Positions 1 to 7,238 of a stretch of 26,864 nt of DNA are shown one piece after another. Location: contig CAMLNB010000015.1 of the NCBI GenBank assembly GCA_946481205.1, forward strand, positions 1 through 26,864. Direction: 5' to 3'. The first letter of the stretch is position 1, and the number at the start of each line of letters is the position of its first letter. Position numbers and translations under genes: made by a program. Source of the stretch: an uncultured Kangiella sp. (GTDB lineage: Bacteria > Pseudomonadota > Gammaproteobacteria > Enterobacterales > DSM-103792). A model generated the notes under the pieces. That model made no database searches. It was not told the DNA's origin and saw only the letters and a list, made by a program, of their open reading frames with translations.

Positions 1-110
1 AATTCAAGATTCCGAAACCGTACATCTACTTCGCCATGGCGTTCTCGGTAACCGTTGAGATGATCAATATCCGGTTGCGCAAAAAGATTGATGCGAAGCC
101 GAAGATGTAA
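1..110 (+). CDS. TerC-family integral membrane protein, C-terminal end (partial)
   Basis: Only the last 36 codons are in the window, read in frame 3 (first full codon at 3, TAA at 108-110). The translated tail contains [20 protein letters not shown] followed by a basic end, which is the usual last transmembrane helix and cytoplasmic tail of TerC / YkoY-type membrane proteins (metal ion export or tellurite-resistance related). The 5' part lies outside the window, so the length and subfamily cannot be judged. A strong terminator follows at 154-194. The identification is by recall of the family's C-terminal motif, not by a search. Confidence 0.7.
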   Translation, partial: FKIPKPYIYFAMAFSVTVEMINIRLRKKIDAKPKM

Positions 111-153
111 ATCAGTTGTTACTCCGGGATATGTCAACAACATGAACCGGGCA

Positions 154-194
154 AAAACAAGAAGGGCGAGTCATGGACTCGCCCTTCTTGTTTT
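154..194 (+). terminator. Rho-independent terminator after terC-like gene
   Basis: Perfect 19-bp inverted repeat (arms 154-172 and 176-194, loop ATG) with A-run on the left and T-run on the right. Its core GGCGAGTC-N3-GACTCGCC recurs in the terminators at 8882 and 18057. Confidence 0.9.
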
Positions 195-202
195 AGGCGG
201 AA

Positions 203-218
203 TGTACAAAACGATACA
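203..218. promoter_or_regulatory. Operator-like motif, copy 1 (upstream of RHS gene)
   Basis: The sequence is TGTACAAAACGATACA, whose reverse complement TGTATCGTTTTGTACA matches the site at 7041-7056 at 14 of 16 positions and resembles the site at 23828-23843. It lies just after the terC terminator and about 190 bp before the RHS start codon. The imperfect dyad (TGTA...TACA) suggests a protein-binding site; the regulator is unknown. Confidence 0.4.
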
Positions 219-307
219 GTCAGCTGGAATCGGACGTTGGCCACAGAATAGCAACCCGTTCAGATCGCTGAAGTCGAGGGACGTTATTCTGATAGCGACT
301 CAACAAA

Positions 308-387
308 TAGCCCGGATGCTGTAAAACGGAATCCGGAGTGTTGAACGTAACGCAGGCCCCGGATTTCACTTCGTTTCATCCGGGCTA
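308..387. repeat. REP/BIME-like inverted pair upstream of RHS gene
   Basis: TAGCCCGGAT at 308-317 and ATCCGGGCTA at 378-387 are perfect inverted copies. Each end forms its own small hairpin (CCGGAT 312-317 with ATCCGG 331-336; CCCGGAT 358-364 with ATCCGGG 378-384). This is the usual head-to-tail arrangement of two REP elements, and the same GTAGCCCGGAT half-site occurs in the REP cluster at 5265 and 5433. It ends 20 bp before the RHS start codon and so lies in its 5' leader. Confidence 0.75.
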
Positions 388-406
388 CCGTGCTCTTGAG
401 GAAATC

Positions 407-3400
407 ATGAAAGTCAGAGTGTCATTGCTATTGCCCTTTCTATTCACGTCAGTCTGGGCAAATGAAGACAAAATCCCTGGGGCTCCAAAATGGAACTATC
501 AGGTCCAAAGCGTGGTCAGCGGCTACATTTTCGATAGCATCCCGGAAGCCAATACAGCAGGCTGTGCAAAGGCACGCGAAATCCTTCGAGCTCATTTTGA
601 CGGCGCGCGCGGGAGCAATTCCGGAAACTATGTCACGCAGTGCCCAATAGGTACCACGCCTTCCCCAGGGGGATTTGATAATACCCTGCATATCACAACT
701 TTTATGCGTCACTACTACGGTTATGACGCAGACACCGGAAACTCCTATGCGTATGACGATGAAGATGCTTTTAAGCTTACCGCTAGGCAAATATGCGCTG
801 ATTTAACGTTCCCGCATTACCGGAAGACGGGAGAGGGGCTGTATGACTATGAGTGCTGGCGGTGCGGCGCTAATGATCGCTATGCCAAACAACCCAGCTT
901 TGCCGCCGATGGCACGGCGCGCTGGTATGAGAATGAAAAGTGTCCGGAAGAATTCAAGCCGCAGAACTCCTGTCAGGCCGGCGGTTTGGGAAAGTACTTA
1001 ACCAAGAATCCGATTGCTTGTCGCACTGGCGAGAAGCTGAAAGCCGAAACTGACTATAGCGGGCCGGCAGGTCTATCGTTCACTCGCCATTACAGCAGTA
1101 TGCCTCAGTTGGGTGGTGCTCTATCTCCCCTGCCCCAGTGGTTCACGGCGGACGACATCACATTTAGATTTGTCAAAAAAGCTGCGCACGGTCAGCTTGT
1201 CGAGCTGCGCTTCGGCGATGGTGGTCGCCTGCTTTTTGCGGGGGGCGGAACCGCAACCATTCTGTATTCAAGCACTGACGCGCATGGCAGTTTGGCGAGC
1301 AGCAACGGCCGTTGGACGTGGACGAACCCGAAGGGCGAGAAGCTCAGCTTCGGTGCTGGCGGCAAGGTGGCAACAAAGACCCTGAAGAACGGTAAGGTGT
1401 TTGCGTACAGCTGGCAGGACGACGGCGCTGGCAATTATCGCTTGACCGGTGTAGCGGAGCCGTTCGGTCGCCGTATTCAGGTCGAGTACAACTCACAAGG
1501 CCAGATGAGCGCAGTCGTCGACCCGGCTGGTCAACGGTATCGCTATTCATATGATAGTAATGGAAATCTGTCGGCAGTTGTTTTTCCGGATGAAACCCTT
1601 GGCAATGACAGTGACAATCCGATTAAAACCTATCTTTACGAGGACGCTCGCTTTCCACATCACCTAACCGGTATCGTCGATGAAAATGGTGAACGTTACT
1701 CGCAGTATGGTTATGACGAGCAAGGTCGAGCCATCCTGAGTGAGCTCGGGAACCATGCTGAAAAGGTCACGATGGAGTATCTGGAGACGGGTAACTCGTT
1801 AGTGCAGCGCCACCAGAGCGCCGACAGCTTTCGCGAGACGTTGCTTGTGCTTGGTCACCGTCAAGGCGTCGATCAGGTTTTGCGCGAGGAAGACTTCCCC
1901 TGCGTCGACTGTGTAACAGGAACTGTTGTCAATGAGTACAACAGTTACGGCTGGTTAATTAAAACGACAGACCGCAACGGGGTGGTGACCACATATGTAA
2001 GAGATTCTAGTGGTCGTGAAACTTCACGAACAGAAGCGTTCGGCACACCTAAGCAGCGCACCATCACAACCAGTTGGAGTTCCATCAACGGCCAGCCATC
2101 CAGTATCAATGACGGCGTGCGTACGTTAAGCCACACCTATAACTACTACACAGGGCAGCTGGCTCAATCAAGTGAGAGAGAAAATGCCTCTGGTATCACG
2201 CGTACCGTCAGCTACACCTACACTGCTGGTGGGCAGCTCGCAACCGTCGACGGCCCGCACACCGATGTCAGCGACATCACCCGCTACACCTACGATACTC
2301 AGGGCAATCTGTTAACCGTCACCAACGCGCTCAATCACATCACCACGCTGAGTCATTACGACGCCCACGGCAAACCCGGCCAAATCACCGATACTAACGG
2401 CTTGGTCACCACGCTCACCTACACCCCGCGCGGTTGGCTGAAAACCCGTACCGTCGGCGGTCTGACCACCACCTTTGATTACGACAAGGTAGGTCAGCTC
2501 ATCAAAGTGACCATGCCGGATGCCAGCTTCATCGCTTATGAATACGATGCCGCGCACCGGCTCACCGCCATCAGCAACACGCTGGGTGAGCGCATCGAGT
2601 ACACGCTCGATTACGCCGGCAATCGCATCAAGGAAGAAGTGAAAGCGGCCGATGGCAGTGTGGTGCTGCGCCGCTCGAAAGTGTTCAATGCGCTCAATCA
2701 GCTGCTGCAAGAGCTCAATGCCGCCAATCAAGTCGTGGCGAGTTATGCCTACGATGCCAACGGCAACCTGACCGGCACTACGCGCTACACAGAGAATGAC
2801 AATCACAGCAGCAGCTACGGTTACGATGCGCTCAATCGCCTAAGCAAGATCACCGATGCGCTCAACGGCGTCACCGACTTTGCTTACGACGCGCAAGACC
2901 AGCTGACCCAAGTCACCGACCCGAAACGGCTCAGCACCGCTTACGGTGTCGATGGCCTCGGCCAGCTCAAACAAACCACCAGCCCGGACACCGGCGTTGC
3001 CACGCAAACTTATGACAGCGCCGGCAACGTCAAGACCAGCACCAACGCCCGTGGCCACACCACCACGTACACCTACGATGCGCTTAACCGCGTCGGCAAA
3101 ATCGTGTATCACGATGGCGTGCAGGTCGTCTTCGGTTATGACGAGGTTGCTGGTGGCAACTTCGGTATCGGTCGGTTGACCAGCATCACCGACAGCAGCG
3201 GTAGCACCACCTATCGTTACGACCAACACGGCCGCCTGCTGCGCAAAACGCAAATGTTCTCGTTTACACCAACAGGCACTGCGTTGGTGACGGCCTATGC
3301 CTACGACAGCTACGGCCGGCTCGCCAGCCAGACCACACCGTCCGGCGCCGTCATCGGCTACCGCTACAACAGCGCCGGCCAGGTCGAAGCGCTCAGCATC

Positions 3401-4936
3401 AACGGTCACGACGAGCTGTACAGCCTGCGCTATCAACCGTTCGGCGGCGTGCAAAGCTGGCGCTGGCGCGACGGCACCCTGCACAGCCGCAGCTACGATC
3501 TCGACGGCCGCCTGGCGAGCTACCCGCTCGGCAATCAATCCGTTGTGCTCAGCTACGACCGCGCGGGCCGTTTGATCCAGCAAAGCGGCGCGTTAGCCAA
3601 ACAGTTTGATTACGACCGGCTGGACCGCCTCACTGGCACCATCAGCCTCATCAACCAACTATTCGGTTACGACGCCAATGGCAACCGCGAATCGCTGACG
3701 CAAGATGGCGCGCTCAGCGATTACGACAACGCCAGCAACGGCAACCGCATTCTGGGTATCAGCGGCAGCGACAATCGTGTGTATCAATACGACGCTGCCG
3801 GCAACACCCTCAGCGATGGCTTGCGCACGTATGAGTACAACACCGCCAACCGCCTGAGCCGCATCAGCAAAGGCAGCGTGGTGGTCGATAACCACTACAA
3901 CGGCCTCGGCCAACGCGTCCGCAAACTCGTCAGCGGCAGCGAAAGCCGCGATGTCCGCTATGTGTATGACGAAGCCGGGCAGACCATCGGCGAATACAAC
4001 GCCGACGGCACCCTGCTCAATGAAGTGGTCTACCTCGGTGATATGCCGGTGCTGCTGATTCGTCCGAGTGGTGTCTTCAATATCCAGGCCGACCACCTGA
4101 ACACCCCACGTGCCGTGCTCACCAGCGCGCAAGTGATGGTCTGGAAATGGGACAGCACGCCGTTTGGTGAAACGCTGGCGAATGAAGATGTCGATGGCAA
4201 CGGCGTGGCGCTACCATTCAACTGGCGCTTCCCGGGGCAGTTGTTCGATGCCGAGACGGGGCTGCATTACAACTACTTCAGAACTTACGATCCAAACACG
4301 GGTCGTTACATCGAGAGCGACCCAATTGGCCTCGCCGGTGGTGAGAATACATATTCCTATGTTGGAGCATATGTAACGGGGCTAATCGATCCATTCGGCC
4401 TGCACTCCACAGATGCTCACAATCGCCTTATAGACTACGGATTTCCAGACCTTGGAGAAAGGGAGCGGCAATGGATGTACCGAGGCTCTCGACGTGCAGA
4501 TGAGTATTTTTTGGGGTATCAAGACCCCGAATACGCATTCATGCACGCAATGTCTTCTGATGTATTGTCGGCATACGAGTCGTGCATGAAGTTAAATGAG
4601 TTTGTAAAAAATGGAGTTGCTAGATACCACGGCTATCTTGCAGCAGCTGAACGGATGAGAGCCGTCGGAAATCGAGGAATGGCAGGAATCTATACGAGAG
4701 ATGCATACGATACACTTGGTTTTGCGTTGCATCCTGTGATGGACTCAACCTCACCTGTTCATCGCGGATTCATTAGGTGGAGATTCCGGGATTTCATTAA
4801 GCACGGAAATTTCCCATTTACCGAAGAGGATTTATCTACCTTGGAAAAAAGTCCGGAGCTCATGAAAGAGGCGGCTGATCTGATGAAAAAGGCCATTGAT
4901 GGCAGCTTCGAAATAGATTGCGGATGCTATAAATAG
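407..4936 (+). CDS. Secreted RHS/YD-repeat protein with C-terminal PLC/S1-P1-like toxin domain
   Basis: This 1509-residue protein starts at ATG 407, chosen because TTGAGGA precedes it closely and a signal peptide (MKVRVSLLLPFLFTSVWA) begins there; an upstream in-frame GTG at 338 falls inside a REP element. Residues about 20-230 are Cys-rich (ECWRC at 149-153), then comes a DUF6531-like stretch (ETDYSGPAGLSFTRHYSS), YD repeats to about 1220, and an RHS core (about 1224-1332) ending DPFGL at 1328-1332. RHS proteins encapsulate a C-terminal toxin in a beta-cocoon and release it at the core. The tail 1333-1509 is AT-richer and holds H1442-x3-D1446-x5-H1452-x13-H1466, the zinc-ligand spacing of B. 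cereus phospholipase C, with H1338, D1365 and H1380 as further candidate ligands. No VgrG- or PAAR-like piece is nearby, so export is probably Sec-dependent. RHS assignment is secure; the toxin activity is inference. Confidence 0.93.
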   Translation: MKVRVSLLLPFLFTSVWANEDKIPGAPKWNYQVQSVVSGYIFDSIPEANTAGCAKAREILRAHFDGARGSNSGNYVTQCPIGTTPSPGGFDNTLHITTFMRHYYGYDADTGNSYAYDDEDAFKLTARQICADLTFPHYRKTGEGLYDYECWRCGANDRYAKQPSFAADGTARWYENEKCPEEFKPQNSCQAGGLGKYLTKNPIACRTGEKLKAETDYSGPAGLSFTRHYSSMPQLGGALSPLPQWFTADDITFRFVKKAAHGQLVELRFGDGGRLLFAGGGTATILYSSTDAHGSLASSNGRWTWTNPKGEKLSFGAGGKVATKTLKNGKVFAYSWQDDGAGNYRLTGVAEPFGRRIQVEYNSQGQMSAVVDPAGQRYRYSYDSNGNLSAVVFPDETLGNDSDNPIKTYLYEDARFPHHLTGIVDENGERYSQYGYDEQGRAILSELGNHAEKVTMEYLETGNSLVQRHQSADSFRETLLVLGHRQGVDQVLREEDFPCVDCVTGTVVNEYNSYGWLIKTTDRNGVVTTYVRDSSGRETSRTEAFGTPKQRTITTSWSSINGQPSSINDGVRTLSHTYNYYTGQLAQSSERENASGITRTVSYTYTAGGQLATVDGPHTDVSDITRYTYDTQGNLLTVTNALNHITTLSHYDAHGKPGQITDTNGLVTTLTYTPRGWLKTRTVGGLTTTFDYDKVGQLIKVTMPDASFIAYEYDAAHRLTAISNTLGERIEYTLDYAGNRIKEEVKAADGSVVLRRSKVFNALNQLLQELNAANQVVASYAYDANGNLTGTTRYTENDNHSSSYGYDALNRLSKITDALNGVTDFAYDAQDQLTQVTDPKRLSTAYGVDGLGQLKQTTSPDTGVATQTYDSAGNVKTSTNARGHTTTYTYDALNRVGKIVYHDGVQVVFGYDEVAGGNFGIGRLTSITDSSGSTTYRYDQHGRLLRKTQMFSFTPTGTALVTAYAYDSYGRLASQTTPSGAVIGYRYNSAGQVEALSINGHDELYSLRYQPFGGVQSWRWRDGTLHSRSYDLDGRLASYPLGNQSVVLSYDRAGRLIQQSGALAKQFDYDRLDRLTGTISLINQLFGYDANGNRESLTQDGALSDYDNASNGNRILGISGSDNRVYQYDAAGNTLSDGLRTYEYNTANRLSRISKGSVVVDNHYNGLGQRVRKLVSGSESRDVRYVYDEAGQTIGEYNADGTLLNEVVYLGDMPVLLIRPSGVFNIQADHLNTPRAVLTSAQVMVWKWDSTPFGETLANEDVDGNGVALPFNWRFPGQLFDAETGLHYNYFRTYDPNTGRYIESDPIGLAGGENTYSYVGAYVTGLIDPFGLHSTDAHNRLIDYGFPDLGERERQWMYRGSRRADEYFLGYQDPEYAFMHAMSSDVLSAYESCMKLNEFVKNGVARYHGYLAAAERMRAVGNRGMAGIYTRDAYDTLGFALHPVMDSTSPVHRGFIRWRFRDFIKHGNFPFTEEDLSTLEKSPELMKEAADLMKKAIDGSFEIDCGCYK

Positions 4937-4946
4937 GAAATGAAAA

Positions 4947-5267
4947 ATGGAAGCATACGGATACATCTACATTGGATTGCTCTCTTTAGTTTTGCTTTCA
5001 ATTATTTTTTTGTTGTTGGCTATCACTGCACGCCGCGTAAAGGCTTATGGACATAAATTTTTGCGGGCCGTTAAGGTGGCCAATACCACAAATCTTTTTG
5101 CTCTCCTGCTGGCTGGAGTATTGTCGCAGGTGCTTTTTAGGCCAACAGACTTTGCTGACTTCATATTTATGTCGGTCCCTAGTTTTGTTGGAATTATTAT
5201 CTCCATTTTTTCTTGGTTTTTGCTTGCTGGCGGGGGGAATGGTGGGCATGGAGATGTAGCGCAGTAG
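4947..5267 (+). CDS. Small three-helix membrane protein, candidate immunity protein
   Basis: The 106-residue protein starts 10 bp after the RHS stop codon and has its own AGGAAA ribosome-binding site. It shows three hydrophobic segments (about residues 7-28, 49-64 and 73-94), a basic loop after the first (RRVKAYGHK) and a Gly-rich tail, with no recognised domain. A small orphan gene directly downstream of an RHS C-terminal toxin is the usual position of the cognate immunity gene, and a membrane location would suit protection against a membrane-attacking toxin. The DNA is as AT-rich as the toxin tail, suggesting joint acquisition. Its stop codon TAG is the first three bases of a REP half-site. 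The immunity role is inferred from position only. Confidence 0.75.
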   Translation: MEAYGYIYIGLLSLVLLSIIFLLLAITARRVKAYGHKFLRAVKVANTTNLFALLLAGVLSQVLFRPTDFADFIFMSVPSFVGIIISIFSWFLLAGGGNGGHGDVAQ

Positions 5268-5323
5268 CCCGGATCATTCCCGTAGCCTGGGTCGTGCCAA
5301 CGGCATGACCCGGGTTTTCTTTT
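5265..5323. repeat. REP element: half-site plus type A hairpin, copy 1
   Basis: TAGCCCGGATCATTCC is followed by GTAGCCTGGGTCGTGCC...GGCATGACCCGGGTTTTCTTTT. The GGGTCRT/ATGACCC arms form the hairpin and the T-rich end could also terminate transcription of the upstream operon. Near-identical copies occur at 5433 and 6213. Confidence 0.8.
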
Positions 5324-5329
5324 ATGGGG

Positions 5330-5375
5330 CTGGAACGAAACGGCAAAACAAAAACCCCGGAACCCGCTGCGCTAC
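5330..5375. repeat. REP-associated type B unit, copy 1 (truncated)
   Basis: It starts CTGGAACGAAACGGCAAAAC and continues to CCCCGGAACCCGCTGCGCT, matching 5544-5588, but the right hairpin arm GTTCCGGG is missing. The adjoining 5376-5432 is unique sequence without recognisable features. Confidence 0.65.
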
Positions 5376-5432
5376 GCGATCTCGCAGTCTAATGACCGGA
5401 GGTTCATTCAACCCGCTCAATGATGAAGCGCG

Positions 5433-5493
5433 GTAGCCCGGATCATTCTCGTAGCCTGGGTCGTTGCAACGCAATGACCCGGGTTTTCTTTTT
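5433..5493. repeat. REP element: half-site plus type A hairpin, copy 2
   Basis: GTAGCCCGGATCATTCTC is followed by GTAGCCTGGGTCGTTGCAAC, then GCAATGACCCGGGTTTTCTT. From 5451 on it is identical, base for base over about 43 bp, to the copy at 6213-6255 on the other side of the transposase gene. Confidence 0.85.
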
Positions 5494-5510
5494 CTGGGGC
5501 TGGGAACGAG

Positions 5511-5603
5511 GCAACAGCATGACCCGGGTTTTCTTTTATGAAGCTGGAACGAAACGGCAAAACAAAATCCCCGGAACCCGCTGCGCTTGTTCCGGGCTAC
5601 GTG
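5511..5603. repeat. Half type A REP plus complete type B REP, copy 2
   Basis: The right half of a type A element (CATGACCCGGGTTTTCTTTT) at 5518-5537 is followed by a type B unit whose hairpin arms CCCGGAAC (5570-5577) and GTTCCGGG (5589-5596) enclose CCGCTGCGCTT. It ends GGGCTACGTG, recalling the GGGCTAC end of classical REP sequences. Confidence 0.75.
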
Positions 5604-5679
5604 ATGGCTCGGCTTGGATTGACGGTACTGCTATTGGGGCGGTACGGTGGGGTGGTTCTGACCGAATGGATTCGGGCTT

Positions 5680-6216
5680 ATGGTGCAATACCGTCGTTAT
5701 CGCGTCGCCGGAGGCACGTATTTCTTTACGGTGACCTTGCTGGAGCGGCAATCGGATTTGCTGGTCCGGCATATTGATATGCTGCGAGCGGCGTTTCGCC
5801 GTGTGCGGTTGGAGCGACCGTTCTCCATCGATGCCATTGTGGTGCTACCGGATCATTTGCATGCCGTTTGGACGCTGCCGGCGGGTGATGGCGAGTTCGC
5901 TACCCGCTGGCGCTTGATCAAGTTTCATTTTTCTCACGCATTGCCGGTGACCGAGCGGCGTAATGTGGCGCGTACTCGCAAAGGGGAGCGTGGCATCTGG
6001 CAACGGCGGTACTGGGAGCACTGTATCGCCAATGCTGCCGACTATCGCCACCATGTGGATTATGTGCATATCAACCCGCTGAAGCATGGCGTGGTGTCAG
6101 CGGTGCGCGATTGGCCGCACTCGTCCTTTCATCAATATGTTCGGCGTGGTTGGTATCCCGCGGATTGGGGCGGTGAAACGACTATGCCCGCACTTGATGT
6201 GGGCAGCGAGAGGTAG
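5680..6216 (+). CDS. REP-associated tyrosine transposase (RAYT, IS200/IS605-like Y1 fold)
   Basis: This 178-residue protein belongs to the domesticated Y1 HUH transposases that nick and move REP/BIME elements as single-stranded DNA. The metal-binding HUH motif is LPDHLHAVW (H59, H61) and the probable catalytic tyrosine is Y128 in HHVDYVHINPLKHG, the signature helix of this family; RRYWEHCI before it is also typical. Length matches full RAYTs and no key residue is missing. It is surrounded by REP units of two types (5265-5603 and 6213-6347), which are its expected substrates, and its own stop codon TAG (6214-6216) lies inside the first bases of the downstream REP. The ribosome-binding site before ATG 5680 is weak, consistent with low expression. 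RAYTs are usually single-copy and not self-mobile. Confidence 0.92.
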   Translation: MVQYRRYRVAGGTYFFTVTLLERQSDLLVRHIDMLRAAFRRVRLERPFSIDAIVVLPDHLHAVWTLPAGDGEFATRWRLIKFHFSHALPVTERRNVARTRKGERGIWQRRYWEHCIANAADYRHHVDYVHINPLKHGVVSAVRDWPHSSFHQYVRRGWYPADWGGETTMPALDVGSER

Positions 6217-6255
6217 CCTGGGTCGTTGCAACGCAATGACCCGGGTTTTCTTTTT
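6213..6255. repeat. REP type A hairpin, copy 3 (overlaps transposase stop)
   Basis: GTAGCCTGGGTCGTTGCAAC continues to CCCGGGTTTTCTTTTTC and is the same as 5451-5493. The TAG in its second to fourth bases ends the RAYT gene. The T-run may serve as the gene's terminator. Confidence 0.85.
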
Positions 6256-6292
6256 CTTGCGGGCGGAACGTAACGGCAAACCAGACTCGGGG

Positions 6293-6347
6293 CTGGAACG
6301 GAACTGCAAAAAATCCCGGAACCCGCTGCGCTTGTTCCAGGCTATGT
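6293..6347. repeat. REP type B, copy 3
   Basis: CTGGAACGGAACTGCAAAAA leads to the hairpin arms CCCGGAAC (6315-6322) and GTTCCAGG (6334-6341), with one mismatch to 5570-5596, and the end GGCTATGTG resembles GGCTACGTG. A diverged partial copy of the left part lies at 6262-6281. Confidence 0.75.
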
Positions 6348-6444
6348 GTAATCACGCCGGGGAGTCGGCTCCCTTTTTGATTTGCCCTTCCGGGCTCGGT
6401 TATGATCGCGCCGTGTCGGTGAAGCTTCCGTCTCGTTTTCTGCC

Positions 6445-6792
6445 ATGTCTGCCTCTGCTCAAACCTCGCCGTGTCTGACCTGCGGTGCCTGCTGCGCCAC
6501 GTTTCGGGTGTCGTTTTATTGGGCGGAGGCCGAGCAGCGGGGCTTGCCGGTCGAGCTGACCGAACGGGTCAACGATTGGTTTGCCTGCATGCGCGGCACC
6601 TCATCGCCAACACCGCGTTGTGTTGCGCTCAAAGGCGAGGTGGGCAGCTGCACACAATGCACGGTGTATGAGGCCCGTCCCGAGCCGTGCCGGGAAGTGC
6701 AACCCGGCGACAGTCAATGCGCCAAGGCGCGAGCCAAGCATGGCCTGCCGCCGTTACCACCGCTGCCGGATTCAGCAACTGCTGGCGCCTAG
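6445..6792 (+). CDS. YkgJ-family cysteine-cluster protein
   Basis: The 115-residue protein opens with C10-x2-C13-x2-C16-C17 (CLTCGACC) and has further Cys in FACM, RCVAL, GSCTQC, EPCRE and SQCAK. This pattern is that of the YkgJ / UPF0153 zinc- or iron-binding cysteine cluster family, whose biochemical role is not known. The C-terminal Pro-rich end (LPPLPPLPDS) is variable in the family. The start at ATG 6445 has no strong Shine-Dalgarno sequence. The gene stands alone, between the REP cluster and a non-coding stretch, so context adds nothing to its function. Confidence 0.85.
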   Translation: MSASAQTSPCLTCGACCATFRVSFYWAEAEQRGLPVELTERVNDWFACMRGTSSPTPRCVALKGEVGSCTQCTVYEARPEPCREVQPGDSQCAKARAKHGLPPLPPLPDSATAGA

Positions 6793-7040
6793 TGCGTTAC
6801 GCGAATCTTTTCGCCGCAGCGATTCATGTTGATGACGTGATCGCCGCTTTCCTTGCGCATGGTCTTGTTAAAAAAGCGCTGGTTTCGCCGGCAGCTGCGT
6901 TGATCATCGCGCGCGATCTGGCGTCGTTTTTTTTGCCGCCAACCCCATGCCGCCTTCCCCAAAACTGCCCGGCACTTCGCCAGCAAGCTGCGCCCCAACG
7001 GCACTCGAAACCGTCACCTCTGTAGGATTATGCAACTGAG

Positions 7041-7056
7041 TGTATCGTTTTGTATT
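7041..7056. promoter_or_regulatory. Operator-like motif, copy 2 (upstream of esterase)
   Basis: TGTATCGTTTTGTATT, about 180 bp before the esterase start, matches the reverse complement of 203-218 at 14 of 16 bases. The recurrence in unrelated intergenic regions supports a regulatory site. Confidence 0.4.
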
Positions 7057-7146
7057 TGCTGGATTTTTAGTTGATCGACGCCAGAGGCTGGAGTAAGGTC
7101 CGACCACCCAGCAGTGGCGGAATGTCCCGCCTGCCTGGCCGAGCAT

Positions 7147-7187
7147 AAGGCCTTTTCACCTACTCACTTTTCTGCTGAAAAGGGCTT
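7147..7187. other. Hairpin in the 5' leader of the esterase gene
   Basis: AAGGCCTTTTCA (7147-7158) pairs with TGAAAAGGGCTT (7176-7187) with one mismatch over 12 bp and a 17-nt loop. It lies about 50 bp before the start codon. There is no following T-run, so it is more likely an mRNA leader structure than a terminator. Confidence 0.4.
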
Positions 7188-7238
7188 TGTCGTCGCTCTC
7201 CAAAAATCATGTCATTCAAAAATATGGAGAGAATCACT

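Larger units (their letters stand above)
6793..7238. other. Intergenic region before esterase gene
   Basis: No convincing gene is present in these 446 bp. A 71-codon reading frame on the minus strand (6789-7004) is very basic, overlaps the end of the YkgJ-like gene and lacks recognisable features. The stretch contains the operator-like motif at 7041-7056 and a leader hairpin at 7147-7187. Confidence 0.5.

Noticed and set aside
338..406. GTG start at 338 giving a 23-residue longer RHS protein
   Set aside because: It runs through a REP element, lacks a ribosome-binding site and would bury the signal peptide that begins at ATG 407.
2200..4000. Short spaced repeats that could suggest a CRISPR or satellite array
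   Set aside because: They are degenerate YD-repeat codons (GGTTACGAT and similar) with protein-level, not nucleotide-level, conservation and irregular spacing.
2312..4132. Long antisense frames opposite the YD repeats (2312-2806, 2840-3583, 3659-4132)
   Set aside because: They are Ala/Val/Gly-rich mirror readings of a repetitive high-GC gene with no ribosome-binding sites or known domains.
6789..7004. 71-codon minus-strand frame
   Set aside because: Highly basic, Arg/Lys/Gln-rich, overlaps the YkgJ-like gene and has no ribosome-binding site; looks random.
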